NCBI RefSeq assembly: GCF_000179555.1
Contig: NZ_AECZ01000003.1
Span: 186,001-250,000 of the forward strand
From: Solidesulfovibrio fructosivorans JJ]
GTDB lineage: Bacteria > Desulfobacterota > Desulfovibrionia > Desulfovibrionales > Desulfovibrionaceae
Direction of reading: 5' to 3'
Length of the DNA stretch: 64,000 nt
The notes under the pieces: generated by a model
The model's input: only the letters and a program-made list of their open reading frames with translations
Databases searched by the model: none
Told to the model about the DNA's origin: nothing
Made by a program: the position numbers and the translations under genes
Shown here: positions 53,980-63,179 of the stretch, one piece after another
Numbering within the stretch: position 1 is the stretch's first letter
Layout: every line of letters starts with the position of its first letter

Positions 53980-54450
53980 ATGGGATGGCGATTTCTCGTA
54001 GGCCTGGTCGCCGTCGCTATCACGGCGCTATGTCCCGGCGTCAGCGACGGCGAGCCCGCCCCGCCTCTCCGCTACGTAGGCTCCAAGGCCTGCGCCGGCT
54101 GCCATGCCGCACAGTACGATGCCTTTATGAAGCATTCCAAAAAGGCTCATTCCTGCGTGAGCCTGCGCCGCATGGCGGGCAAACTCACCCCCGAGGAACT
54201 CACCGGCTGCTTTGGCTGCCACACCACGGGCTACGGCAAGCCGGGGGGCTTCACGAGCTTCGCCGCCACGCCGGAGATGGCCGAGGCCGGCTGCGAGGTC
54301 TGCCATGGCCCCGGATCGGCCCATGTCGCCTCCCAGGACCCGGCCGACATCAAGGGCAAGCTCACCGTGGCCGATTGCCGGGACTGCCATAATGACACAC
54401 GCGTGCGCGCCTTCGGCTACAAGCCGCTTTTGCGGGCAGGCGCGCATTGA
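53980..54450 (+). CDS. Periplasmic tetraheme cytochrome c
   Basis: 156 residues with a signal peptide (MGWRFLVGLVAVAITALC, cleavage near SDGEP). Four CxxCH heme sites: CAGCH at 38, CFGCH at 77, CEVCH at 105, CRDCH at 133. KHSKKAHS after the first site offers axial histidines. The pattern (YVGSKACAGCHAAQYDAFMK) resembles the cytochrome c554/multiheme family rather than cytochrome c3. It would carry electrons in the periplasm. AGAAGGAG precedes the ATG. A heme chemoreceptor gene starts 75 bp downstream, so the two may be cotranscribed. Confidence 0.93.
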   Translation: MGWRFLVGLVAVAITALCPGVSDGEPAPPLRYVGSKACAGCHAAQYDAFMKHSKKAHSCVSLRRMAGKLTPEELTGCFGCHTTGYGKPGGFTSFAATPEMAEAGCEVCHGPGSAHVASQDPADIKGKLTVADCRDCHNDTRVRAFGYKPLLRAGAH

Positions 54451-54525
54451 CGCCTTTCGTCCCCGCGCCCGGGCGTTGCCAACTTAAACCTCGCGGCGCG
54501 TGAAACGTTGCGCGCGGAGGCCGCC

Positions 54526-56304
54526 ATGTCCAAACGCACCAGTTCCCTCGGAGTCAAGGCCCTGCTTCTGGTCCTGTTCGTGGCCGCTGTCGTGCTGGCC
54601 GGACTGTTCGCCGCCAACACGCTTTGGCAGCGCGAAATGACCCTGAACCGCATCCGCGAGGCGGCCCGGCGCTCGGCCCGGCTGATCGAACTCGTGGTCG
54701 GCGAACCCATGCGCCTGGGCGACAACGAAACCACCATCAGCCAGTTTTCCCTGATCGCCGGCACGCGCGGCCGGTTGCAGGCGTATCTGACCGATTTTCG
54801 CGGCGAGGCCACCTACGCCACACGCAAGGAAGCCTTGCGGCAACCGTTGACCCGGACCCTGCCCGGTCCCGGGATCGCCGCGCTGCTCGACACGGCCCTT
54901 ACGAAGGGCCAGGACGCCGCCGACCTGGAAACCGTGAACGGCAAGCCGTCGTTCGTCACCGCGCGTCCGGTGAAAAACGCTCCCGAATGCCACCATTGCC
55001 ACGGCGCAAGCAGGGAGATCCTCGGGGCGATGGTCACGGTGGAAGACGTCGGCTCTGAAATGGCGGCGCTCAAGGGAGCCGAAGTCAAGGCGGGCCTGCT
55101 GTCCCTGGGCGGCCTGCTGGCTTTGGTCGCGGCGCTGTGGCTTTTCATGAAGCGCACCATCATCGACCGCCTGGCCTTCATTTCCGTCCGCAGCGAGCAT
55201 ATCGCGGCCGGCGATATGGACGCTTGCCAGGATATCCACCAACGCGTGGACCAGCGGACCCAAAAAGGCCGTGTGGACGAGATCACCCAACTCGGCCGGT
55301 CGCTGTGCACCCTCGTGGAAAACCTCAAGCACAAGATCGCCGAGGCCGACCAGAAGAGCTGCGAGGCGGCCTGCGAGGCCGAGCGCGCCGGAACATGCCT
55401 GGCCGAGGCGGAAACGGCCCGGGAGGAAGCCCTGGCCGCCCGCCGCGAAGGCGCCGCCGCCGCCGCCCGCACCCTGGAGGGCGTGCTGGCCCGGATGGGC
55501 GATGCCTCGGCCTCCCTGTCCGAAAAAGTCCAACAGGCGCGGGACGGTTCACACGTCCAGAAGGACGCGGCCAAGGAAACCTCCCTGGCCATCACCGAAA
55601 TGAACAAGGTGGTGCTCGACGTGGCCCAGAACGCCGCCGATGCCGTGTCCACCGCCGGCGACGCCCGCGACCGCGCCTCCCAAGGCTCCAAATCCGTGCT
55701 CGACCTGGTGGCCATGATCGGCTCCATTCGGCAGCGGGCCGAGTCCCTGCGCGAAGACATCACCGCGCTCGGCAAAGAGGCCCAGGGCATCGGCGCTGTC
55801 ATCGGCGTCATCTCCGATATTGCCGACCAGACCAACCTTCTGGCCCTAAACGCCGCCATCGAGGCCGCCCGGGCCGGCGACGCCGGCCGGGGCTTCGCCG
55901 TGGTCGCCGACGAGGTGCGCAAGCTGGCCGAAAAAACCATGCAGGCCACCACCGAAGTGGAACAAGCCATCACCGCCATCCAACAAGGCACCCGCGAACA
56001 CGTGGAAAGCGTTCGGGAAGCCGCGGAAGCCATCGAAAAGGCCGATGTCCTGGCCCGTGGATCGGGCGACGCCCTGACCGGCATCGTCTCCCTCGTCGGC
56101 GCTTCGGCGGACCAGATCAGCTCCATTGCCGCCGCCGCCGAGGAACAATCGGCCGTCAGCGAACAGATCAGCAACACTATGGACTCCATAAGCCACATCT
56201 CCGAGGAAACCGCCGTGGCCATGGAACACGCCGGCGAAGCCGTGGCCGGCCTGACCGAAGAAGCCGAGAATCTCAAACGCCTTATCGACGAGATGTTGGC
56301 CTAG
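54526..56304 (+). CDS. Heme c-containing methyl-accepting chemotaxis protein (DcrA-like)
   Basis: 592 residues. First membrane helix ([20 protein letters not shown]), then a periplasmic domain with a c-type heme site CHHCH at 155-159, second helix ([20 protein letters not shown]), HAMP, and a cytoplasmic signalling region with [21 protein letters not shown] periplasmic CHHCH heme is the hallmark of DcrA of Desulfovibrio vulgaris, reported to sense oxygen or redox potential; the same role is inferred here. The region at about 285-325 is a Cys/Ala/Glu-rich coiled coil with three cysteines. Unlike the other two MCPs it has no CheR pentapeptide. Confidence 0.92.
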   Translation: MSKRTSSLGVKALLLVLFVAAVVLAGLFAANTLWQREMTLNRIREAARRSARLIELVVGEPMRLGDNETTISQFSLIAGTRGRLQAYLTDFRGEATYATRKEALRQPLTRTLPGPGIAALLDTALTKGQDAADLETVNGKPSFVTARPVKNAPECHHCHGASREILGAMVTVEDVGSEMAALKGAEVKAGLLSLGGLLALVAALWLFMKRTIIDRLAFISVRSEHIAAGDMDACQDIHQRVDQRTQKGRVDEITQLGRSLCTLVENLKHKIAEADQKSCEAACEAERAGTCLAEAETAREEALAARREGAAAAARTLEGVLARMGDASASLSEKVQQARDGSHVQKDAAKETSLAITEMNKVVLDVAQNAADAVSTAGDARDRASQGSKSVLDLVAMIGSIRQRAESLREDITALGKEAQGIGAVIGVISDIADQTNLLALNAAIEAARAGDAGRGFAVVADEVRKLAEKTMQATTEVEQAITAIQQGTREHVESVREAAEAIEKADVLARGSGDALTGIVSLVGASADQISSIAAAAEEQSAVSEQISNTMDSISHISEETAVAMEHAGEAVAGLTEEAENLKRLIDEMLA

Positions 56305-56421
56305 CCGATCGGTCGCACGAGCGGAGGGGCGCGGGAAGGGATAGACGGGGCTCCGCTCCTGTACCCCGCCAGGGCGCTGCCCCGTATCGCCACCCGTCAT
56401 CCCAACCCGGTAAAGGGGGGA

Positions 56422-56492
56422 CCGGGGGGCATCAAGCCCCCCGGCGGAGTGCGGAGGCGGAGCCTCTGCCGGGGTCTGGGGCAGCGCCCCAG
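56422..56492. terminator. Bidirectional hairpins between convergent genes
   Basis: CCGGGGGGC-ATCAA-GCCCCCCGG (56422-56444) is a perfect 9-bp stem, and CTGGGGC-AGC-GCCCCAG (56476-56492) a perfect 7-bp stem. They lie between the converging MCP and phosphorylase genes. Neither has a clear T-run, so transcription end here is likely but not proven. Confidence 0.55.
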
Positions 56493-56502
56493 CCCATCCC
56501 CG

Positions 56503-59073
56503 TTAGGCCGAGGCCCAGCGGATCAGGCCCAGGGAATGGGAGTCGAGCAGCAGCGGGTGGTGGGGCAGGATGCGCACGGTATAGCCGAAGCGGCCGGCCT
56601 CGGTGGGTTGGATCTTGCCGGTATAAACGTGCCAGCCGTCGGGGGTGGTTTCGGTGGTCTGCATGTTGACGGTTTCGCGCTGGGCGAATTTGCCTTCGTA
56701 GTCCAGCCGGCCGGCGTAGATCTGGACCTCGAGGTCCTGGGGCCGGATGCCGTTTAAGTGCACTTCGGCCCGCACCAGCACCGGGTCGCCGACGTGGAGC
56801 TCTTCAGGGTCTTCGGAGCGGATGTTGCGGATATCGAGGCTGCTCCATTTGGTCATCATGTCCATGCGCCAGGAGGCGAGGTTTTTGGCGGCGGCGCAGT
56901 CGTCGCGGGTCAGCCGGTTGTAGTTTTCCAGCGCCGGCACGTAGGCCACGCGGGCGTAGTCTTCGACCATGCGGTGGGAGTTGTAGTGAGGGGCGAGCTG
57001 GCTGATGGAGTCCTTCATCTTGTGGATCCAGTTGCGCGGCAGGTTGCCGTGGTGCCCGCGGTCGTAGAAGGTCGGGATGATTTCGTTTTCCAGGATATTG
57101 TAGAGGGTCTGGCTCTCCACGAAGTCCTGGTAGCCGCCGTCCTCGTATTCTTCGCCCTGTCCGATGGCCCAGCCCACGCTGTTGTCGGGTTTCCAGGCTT
57201 CGGCCCACCAGCCGTCGAGGGTGCTGTAGTTGAGCACGCCGTTGCACATGGCTTTCATGCCGCTGGTGCCGCAGGCTTCCAGCGGCCGGCGGGGCGTATT
57301 GAGCCACACGTCCACGCCCTGCACGAGGTAGCTGGCGATTTCCATGTCGTAGTCTTCGAGGAAGACCATGTTGAAGCGGCACTGGGAGCTCTGGCAGAGC
57401 TGCACCAGTTCCTGGATGATTTTCTTGCCTTCGTTGTCGTGGGGGTGGGCTTTGCCGGCGAAGATGAACTGCACGGGGTGGTCGGTGTTGGAGAGGATCT
57501 TGAGCAGCCGCGCCTTGTCGCTGAGCAGCAGGTTGGCCCGCTTGTAGGTGGCGAAGCGGCGGGCGAAGCCGATGGTCAGCGTCTGGGGATCGAGGACTTC
57601 CTCGGCGCTTTGCAATTCCGCGCGCCTGGCGCCCCGGGCCAGCAGCTGATCGCGCAGCCGCTCGCGCACGTAGCCGACCAGCCGCTCGCGCAGCCGTTCG
57701 TGGGTGCGCCACAGTTCGGCGTCGGAGATCAGGTAGGTCTGGGCGAAGACGCGGTTGGTGTCCGGATCTTCACGCCAGTTGACCCCGAAGTAGCGGTCGT
57801 AGAGGGCGGCCATGTCCTGGGCCACCCAGGTCGGCACGTGCACGCCGTTGGTCAGCGCGCCGATGGGCACGTCCTCGACGGGGTACTGGTTCCAGACGCG
57901 GTTCCACATCTTGCGCGAGACAACGCCGTGGAGTTTGGAGACGCCGTTGTTGAAGCGCGAGAGCTTGAGCGCCAGAACCGGCATGCAGAAGTGTTCGGCG
58001 TCGTTTCGCGGGTCCTCGCGGCCGAGGGCCATGAGCACCTTGAAGGCCAGGCCCAGGCGTTTGGCGTAATCCTCGAAATAGGCCTGGATCAGGTCCGGCG
58101 GAAAGCGGTCGTTGCCGGCGGGCACGGGCGTGTGGGTGGTGAAAATGGAGCTCGAGGCCACGAGTTCCATGGCGGCCTCGAAGGACAGCTTGTGCTTGTC
58201 CATGAAGATGGCGATGCGTTCGAGCCCGGCGAAGGCGGAATGGCCTTCGTTCATGTGGATGACCTTGGGCTTGAGCGAGAGCGCTTCCAGGGCCCGGATG
58301 CCGCCGATGCCGAGCAGGTATTCCTGGCGCACGCGGGTTTCCAGGTCGCCGCCGTAGAGCCGGTTGGTGAGCTGGCGCGAGGCGGGCTGGTTTTCCGGCA
58401 CGTTGGTGTCCATGAGGTAGAGCGGCACCCGGCCGACCTGGGCTTTCCAAATCTGGGCATGGACCCGTTCGCCCTTGAGGTCGACGTGGATCATGATGGG
58501 CGCGCCGGCCTCGTTTTTACAAAGCGACAGCGGCATCTGCTGGAAATCGTAAATGGGGTAGCGTTCCTGCTGCCAGCCGTCGGCCGTCAGGTACTGGCGG
58601 AAGTAGCCTTGCTGGTAGCACAGGCCGATGCCGACCAGGGGCACGCACAGGTCGCTGGCCGATTTGAGGTGGTCGCCGGCCAGGATGCCGAGTCCCCCCG
58701 AGTAGACGGGCAGGCAGGCGCTGATGCCGTATTCCAGGCTGAAATAGGCCACTACCGGTTGGCCGTCGCGGTCCGGAAAGGGAATGGAGGTTGTTTTCCG
58801 GGAGAGGTAGGTTTCGAGGGTCTGGCGCAGGTCGCGCACCCGCTCGACGAAGAAGTCGTCCTCGGCCAGGTTTTCCAGGGTTTTTTGCGGCAGCTTGTTG
58901 AGGAAGCCCACCGGGTTGCCCGAGCACTCGCGCCACAGCTTTCGGTCCACCTGGGCGAAAAGCGTTGTGATGTCGTCATTCCAGGAAAAAAGCAGGTTGT
59001 AGGCCAGATCCCAAAGCGCGTTGAGTTTGGGCGGCAACTTCGGCACAACGCTATAAACGCGTAACGGCTGCAT
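56503..59073 (-). CDS. glgP: Alpha-glucan (glycogen/starch) phosphorylase
   Basis: 856 residues. Releases glucose 1-phosphate from alpha-1,4-glucan with phosphate and PLP. The N-terminus (PKLNALWDLAYNLLFSWNDD) is the DUF3417 extension of the Thermotoga-type phosphorylases. Catalytic parts include HMNEGHSAFAGLERI, TTHTPVPAGNDRF, IGFARRFATYKRANLL and the PLP-lysine loop EACGTSGMKAMCNGVLNYST. Its full length supports an active enzyme for storage-glucan use. GAGGGG precedes the ATG. The long frame on the opposite strand is only its complement. Confidence 0.95.
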   Translation of the reverse strand: MQPLRVYSVVPKLPPKLNALWDLAYNLLFSWNDDITTLFAQVDRKLWRECSGNPVGFLNKLPQKTLENLAEDDFFVERVRDLRQTLETYLSRKTTSIPFPDRDGQPVVAYFSLEYGISACLPVYSGGLGILAGDHLKSASDLCVPLVGIGLCYQQGYFRQYLTADGWQQERYPIYDFQQMPLSLCKNEAGAPIMIHVDLKGERVHAQIWKAQVGRVPLYLMDTNVPENQPASRQLTNRLYGGDLETRVRQEYLLGIGGIRALEALSLKPKVIHMNEGHSAFAGLERIAIFMDKHKLSFEAAMELVASSSIFTTHTPVPAGNDRFPPDLIQAYFEDYAKRLGLAFKVLMALGREDPRNDAEHFCMPVLALKLSRFNNGVSKLHGVVSRKMWNRVWNQYPVEDVPIGALTNGVHVPTWVAQDMAALYDRYFGVNWREDPDTNRVFAQTYLISDAELWRTHERLRERLVGYVRERLRDQLLARGARRAELQSAEEVLDPQTLTIGFARRFATYKRANLLLSDKARLLKILSNTDHPVQFIFAGKAHPHDNEGKKIIQELVQLCQSSQCRFNMVFLEDYDMEIASYLVQGVDVWLNTPRRPLEACGTSGMKAMCNGVLNYSTLDGWWAEAWKPDNSVGWAIGQGEEYEDGGYQDFVESQTLYNILENEIIPTFYDRGHHGNLPRNWIHKMKDSISQLAPHYNSHRMVEDYARVAYVPALENYNRLTRDDCAAAKNLASWRMDMMTKWSSLDIRNIRSEDPEELHVGDPVLVRAEVHLNGIRPQDLEVQIYAGRLDYEGKFAQRETVNMQTTETTPDGWHVYTGKIQPTEAGRFGYTVRILPHHPLLLDSHSLGLIRWASA

Positions 59074-59304
59074 GCATTTCCCCTCTTACGGCGTATTCCG
59101 ACGCGGCGCGCATCGCCGCGCAATATCGGCGCCTTGCGGGCATCTATCCACAAGGCCATTCAAATTGCAAGGCCGGTTCCAAAACGTCACGTCCATGACA
59201 CCGCTCTGAAAAAAGCCGTTATTTCAATGGGTTAATTTCCGTTTACAAAATCAACAGATACGGTAGGTTATCGCCCTTATTTCAACAGCCCGGAGGTCGT
59301 CCAC

Positions 59305-59769
59305 GTGCCCGCCGCAACAAGCATCCTGCGCATCAAGTTTTTACGCGACGAAAGCCGCGACAACCCGCCCACCGTGGCCACGCCCGGCTCGGCCGGCCTG
59401 GACCTGCGCGCGGCCATCGACACGGACCGGCTCACCGTCGCCCCGGGCGATCGGGTGGCCGTGCCGACCGGCATCGCCATCGAGATCGACGCCCCGGACG
59501 TGGCCGGCTTCGTCTATTCCCGCTCCGGGCTCGGGGCCAAGCACGGCCTGACCGTGGCCCAGGGCGTGGGCGTCATCGACCCGGACTACCGGGGCGAAAT
59601 CACGGTGTGGCTGCTCAACACGTCCAAGGAGCCGGTCACCATCGCGCGCCACGAGCGTATCGCCCAGCTGGTGCTCGCGCCCATCGTGCGCCCCGTCATC
59701 ACGCCCGTGGAGGAACTCGGGGACACCTCGCGCGGCAGCGGCGGCTTCGGCCACACCGGCAAGGCGTGA
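59305..59769 (+). CDS. dut: Deoxyuridine 5'-triphosphate nucleotidohydrolase
   Basis: 154 residues. Splits dUTP to dUMP and pyrophosphate, keeping uracil out of DNA and supplying dTMP synthesis. All five trimeric dUTPase motifs are present: PGSAGLDLRA, YSRSGLGAKHG, GVIDPDYRGEI, ERIAQLVLAP and the C-terminal RGSGGFGHTGK. GTG start at 59305 with CGGAGG 8 nt upstream; no ATG is available nearby. Confidence 0.96.
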   Translation: MPAATSILRIKFLRDESRDNPPTVATPGSAGLDLRAAIDTDRLTVAPGDRVAVPTGIAIEIDAPDVAGFVYSRSGLGAKHGLTVAQGVGVIDPDYRGEITVWLLNTSKEPVTIARHERIAQLVLAPIVRPVITPVEELGDTSRGSGGFGHTGKA

Positions 59770-59787
59770 GGATGAGGCCTCCGGCGG

Positions 59788-60015
59788 CCAGGGGGACCTT
59801 TTTTGAAAAAAAGGTCCCCCTGGACCCCTCCCAAAAACTTTCACGGTGTTCGGGCCGTACGCCAAACACGATTGCGGCAACAAGGCGCGCCAGCGGCGAA
59901 GCGCTGTCTGAAAACATTGGATTGTCCGGGAATACCCCCCCATGAAGAGTTTTTGGGGAGGGTGGGGGTCCGGGGGAGGGAGCCCCTTTTTGCAAAAAGG
60001 GGCTCCCTCCCCCGG
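59788..60015. repeat. Two large palindromes between dut and the aminotransferase (copy 6)
   Basis: Hairpin 59788-59823 is a perfect 17-bp stem starting CCAGGGGGACC with T6/A6 at the apex. Hairpin 59970-60015 is a perfect 22-bp stem starting CCGGGGGAGGGAGCCCC with T5/A5 at the apex. About 146 bp of unrelated sequence lies between them. TTTTTGGGGAGGGTGG before the second echoes the leader of hairpin B elsewhere. Confidence 0.85.
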
Positions 60016-60050
60016 AATTCCACTCCAACCGCACCCCAAGGAGGAATGCG

Positions 60051-61250
60051 ATGAGCGAGGCGTTCGACGCGCTGAAAGCGCGGGAGCAGGCAGCGGTCAT
60101 GAGCACCTATGGCCGGTATCCGTTGGCCGTGTCCGCGGCCAAGGGGTGCCGTCTGTATGATCTCGATGGCCGTGAATACATCGACCTTTTGGGCGGCATT
60201 GCCGTGTGCAACCTGGGGCATTGCCGCGAAGAGATCGCCGAGGTGATCGCGGCCAAGGCCCGCGAGCTCGTGCATGTGAGCAACCTTTTTTACCAGCGCG
60301 AGCAGGTGGAGCTGGCCGAGGCCCTCAAGGCCACCTGCCATGCCGGCAAGGTGTTTTTTTGCAATTCCGGGGCCGAGGCCAACGAGGGGGCCATCAAGCT
60401 GGCCCGGCGTTACATGCGCACGGTCAAGGAGCGCGATGCCTACGAGATCATCACGCTGACGCATTCCTTCCACGGCCGCACCCTGGCCACGTTGACGGCC
60501 ACCGGCCAGGACAAGATCAAGTTCGGCTTCGATCCGCTGCCGGAAGGCTTCATCACCGTGCCGTCCGGCGACATCGAAGCCATGCGGGCCGCCATCGGGC
60601 CGCACACGGCGGCGGTGCTGGTGGAGTGCATCCAGGGCGAGGGCGGCGTGAATCCGTTGTCCAAGGAGTACGTGACCACCCTGGCGGCCCTGTGCAAGGA
60701 AAAGGACATCCTTTTCATGTGCGACGAGGTGCAGTGCGGCATGTGCCGGTCGGGCCGGTTCTGGGCCTTCCAGCACTATGGCGTCGAGCCGGATGTTTTC
60801 ACCTGCTCCAAGGCCCTGGCCAACGGATTGCCCATGGGCGCGGTGCTGGCCACGGACGCCGTCGCGGCCGGATTCGCGCCGGGAGCCCACGCCACCACGT
60901 TCGGCGGCGGGGCGCTGGTGTCGGCCGCCGCGACCAAGACCCTGGCCATCATGCGCGACGACTGTCTGGCCGAGCGGGCGGCGCGCATGGGTGACTTCGC
61001 CATGGCCCTGTTCGAGGATGTGAAGGCCCAGTGCCCCGGCAAGATCGAGACGATTCGGGGCATGGGACTCATGCTCGGCATCGTGCTGACCTTCCCCGGA
61101 AGCGATGTCTGGAAGAAACTGCTCGATCGCGGGTTCGTGCTGAACCTCACCCAGGGCAACGTGCTGCGGCTGCTGCCGCCCCTGGTCATCGAGCAGGAGG
61201 ATCTGAAACTCTTCGCTTCCGCCCTGGCCGACATCCTGGGCGAGGTGTAG
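60051..61250 (+). CDS. argD: Acetylornithine/succinylornithine-type aminotransferase
   Basis: 399 residues, class III PLP aminotransferase, probably the arginine-pathway enzyme converting N-acetylglutamate semialdehyde to acetylornithine. Motifs: YIDLLGGIAVCNLGH, CNSGAEANEGAIKLARRY, THSFHGRTLATLTATGQ and the PLP-lysine segment FTCSKALANGLPMGAVLA. Other omega-amino acid transaminases share these motifs, so ArgD is the best but not the only reading. AAGGAGG precedes the ATG. Confidence 0.9.
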   Translation: MSEAFDALKAREQAAVMSTYGRYPLAVSAAKGCRLYDLDGREYIDLLGGIAVCNLGHCREEIAEVIAAKARELVHVSNLFYQREQVELAEALKATCHAGKVFFCNSGAEANEGAIKLARRYMRTVKERDAYEIITLTHSFHGRTLATLTATGQDKIKFGFDPLPEGFITVPSGDIEAMRAAIGPHTAAVLVECIQGEGGVNPLSKEYVTTLAALCKEKDILFMCDEVQCGMCRSGRFWAFQHYGVEPDVFTCSKALANGLPMGAVLATDAVAAGFAPGAHATTFGGGALVSAAATKTLAIMRDDCLAERAARMGDFAMALFEDVKAQCPGKIETIRGMGLMLGIVLTFPGSDVWKKLLDRGFVLNLTQGNVLRLLPPLVIEQEDLKLFASALADILGEV

Positions 61251-61264
61251 TTCGGCAGGCAGGC

Positions 61265-61403
61265 GGGGGAGGCTCCGCCTCCCCCGCACCCCACCACGCC
61301 GTCGCCCCGTTGGGGCGACACTGTCAGATCACATCATCCAAAGCCGGAAAAAGTTTTTGAAGGGGGTCCAGGGGGAAACTTTTTTCAAAAAGTTTCCCCC
61401 TGG
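61265..61403. terminator. Two hairpins after argD (palindrome copy 7)
   Basis: GGGGGAGGC-TCC-GCCTCCCCC (61265-61285) is a 9-bp stem just after the stop. At 61368-61403 is a perfect 17-bp palindrome of the A type (CCAGGGGGAAAC...GTTTCCCCCTGG) with T5/A5 at the apex and AAGTTTTTGAAGGGGG before it. They separate convergent genes. Confidence 0.65.
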
Positions 61404-61427
61404 CCGCCGGAGGCGTCTTTTCTTTTC

Positions 61428-62915
61428 CTACCGAAACGCCCGGGTGACGAAGGTCCAGGCGGATTTCAGCACGCTGGCGACGCCCTTGCGCCGGCCCATC
61501 TCCATGAGGATCGACAGGCTCTGGCCGGGCTCGCTTAAGTATTTGAGCAGCTTCTTTTTGGCCACGCGGCGGGAGAAAATGGCGTACCAGCGGTCGATCT
61601 CGGCGGCCGGCAGGTCCGGATATCCCACCACGCAGGAGCCCATGCCGTCGAAGCTGGTCAGGTCCTTGGCCACCAGGTAGCCCTGTTCGCTGGCCCAGGC
61701 GTACATGGGCGTGCCGGGGTAGGGCACGGCCTTGGACACCTGCGCCGTGTCGGCGTCGAGTTCCTCCATGAAGGCCAGGGACTTCTTGATGGTTTCCTCG
61801 GTCTCGCCGGGCAGTCCCAGACAGAAGGTGGCGTGGGTGCGGATGCCGCATTCCCGGCACCATTTGACCACCTGCCGGCATTTGTCGAGGTCGAGCGGCT
61901 TGCCGATGGCCTTGAGGATGCCCGGATCGGCCGATTCCACGCCGAACTTCATGCCGATGCAGCCGGCGTCGGCCATGGCGAAAAGCGTCTCCCGGTCCAC
62001 GAACATGGCGTCGCCCATGACGGTCCAGGGGATTTTGAGCCCGCGTTCCTTGATGGCGGCGCAGATGCCGAGCACGTGGGATTTTTTGACCACGAAGCTC
62101 TGGTCGTCGAAGTAGAACTGCTTGGCCCCGAAACGCTTGATGCAATATTCCATCTCCTCGGCCACTTTTTGCGGATCGCGGGCGCGGTAGCGCGGCGAGG
62201 CGTACATGATGTGGCGCTCCTGGCAGTAGACGCAGCCGCAGGGGCAACCGCGCGAGGAGACGATGTTGATGCAGGGCGAATAGAGGGTGAAGTCCGGGTA
62301 GATGGTGGCCGGGAAATCCTCGCGGTCGGGGAAGGGCAGGCTGTCCAGGTCGGCCAGGAGTTCGCGCCGGCCGGTGTTCACGACGTGGCCGTCCTTGCGG
62401 CACACGAGCCCCTGGATGTCGGAGAGGTCTCCGCGGCCGGCCATAAGCGCCTCGATGACGTCCTTGACCGTCATTTCGTATTCGCCGATGGCGGCGAAGT
62501 CGAGGCAGGGGTTTTCGGCCAGCAAGGCCTCGGCGGCCACGGTGGCGTGGTTGCCGGCCACGAGGACCCGGCAGCCGGTTTCCCGCTTGAGCCTTTCCAG
62601 AAAGAGCAGGTCGTCGGCCAGGGTCAGGGCGGCCAGCTCGGTGACGATAAGGTCGGGCTTGCGGCGTTTGACCTCCACGAGCATTTCGGCGTCGGTGAAG
62701 TCCATGACCACGCCGTCGAGGCCGGAGCAGGAGGCCTTGGTGTCACGTTTGCAGAGGGCCAGGGCGTAGGCCAGCCAGAAGGGGAAGGGATAGTAATCGA
62801 CGGACTTGGCGTAGCCGATGGTCATGGGCCAGCGGGAGCCGGCCTTGATGAAGTGGCGGACCTTGCCGTCGGGATCGACCTTGACCCCGGCCAGATTGGC
62901 GAAAAGGACGTTCAT
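61428..62915 (-). CDS. B12-binding-type radical SAM protein
   Basis: 495 residues. The N-terminal ~190 residues form a Rossmann-like domain of the kind that binds cobalamin (DGVVMDFTDAEMLVEVKRRK, VLVAGNHATVAAEALL). The radical SAM core follows with CPCGCVYCQ (CxxxCxxC) near residue 225, FYFDDQSF and THATFCLGLPGETEE. Members do methyl transfers, ring formations or other reactions on lipids, antibiotics and pigments; the substrate is not indicated. The usual B12 DxHxxG motif is not obvious, so cobalamin use is uncertain. GGAG precedes the ATG. Confidence 0.87.
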   Translation of the reverse strand: MNVLFANLAGVKVDPDGKVRHFIKAGSRWPMTIGYAKSVDYYPFPFWLAYALALCKRDTKASCSGLDGVVMDFTDAEMLVEVKRRKPDLIVTELAALTLADDLLFLERLKRETGCRVLVAGNHATVAAEALLAENPCLDFAAIGEYEMTVKDVIEALMAGRGDLSDIQGLVCRKDGHVVNTGRRELLADLDSLPFPDREDFPATIYPDFTLYSPCINIVSSRGCPCGCVYCQERHIMYASPRYRARDPQKVAEEMEYCIKRFGAKQFYFDDQSFVVKKSHVLGICAAIKERGLKIPWTVMGDAMFVDRETLFAMADAGCIGMKFGVESADPGILKAIGKPLDLDKCRQVVKWCRECGIRTHATFCLGLPGETEETIKKSLAFMEELDADTAQVSKAVPYPGTPMYAWASEQGYLVAKDLTSFDGMGSCVVGYPDLPAAEIDRWYAIFSRRVAKKKLLKYLSEPGQSLSILMEMGRRKGVASVLKSAWTFVTRAFR

Positions 62916-63115
62916 GGGCGGACGATTCTCCTTTTGGACGGCCGCGCGCCGTCCCCGCGCGGCTCGTTATCATGGTCGCGGCAAAACCGAAAGGGAAGGC
63001 GGGGCGGTCGTTCTCGTAACGATAGGGTGAAATCTTTTCTGAGGAATATTTCTTTACTCAGGGGATCTGAATGATGCGTTATTTCAATAGATAAAAAGTT
63101 TAGGAAGGGGAGAGC

Positions 63116-63156
63116 GCGAGAGGGGAGAACCCTTTTCAAAGGGTTTCCCCTCTCGC
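63116..63156. repeat. Single palindrome element, B type (copy 8)
   Basis: GCGAGAGGGG...CCCCTCTCGC with an AACCC/GGGTT inner stem and a TTTC-AAA apex, one mismatch. Preceded by AAAAAGTTTAGGAAGGGGAGAGC, the shared leader. It sits just after the stop of the secreted hydrolase gene (minus strand). Confidence 0.8.
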
Positions 63157-63179
63157 ACCCTCTTCTCCCTATTCGCAAC

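Noticed and set aside
56758-59064. 768-codon plus-strand frame across glgP
   Set aside because: Exact antisense shadow of the phosphorylase; composition typical of such shadows.
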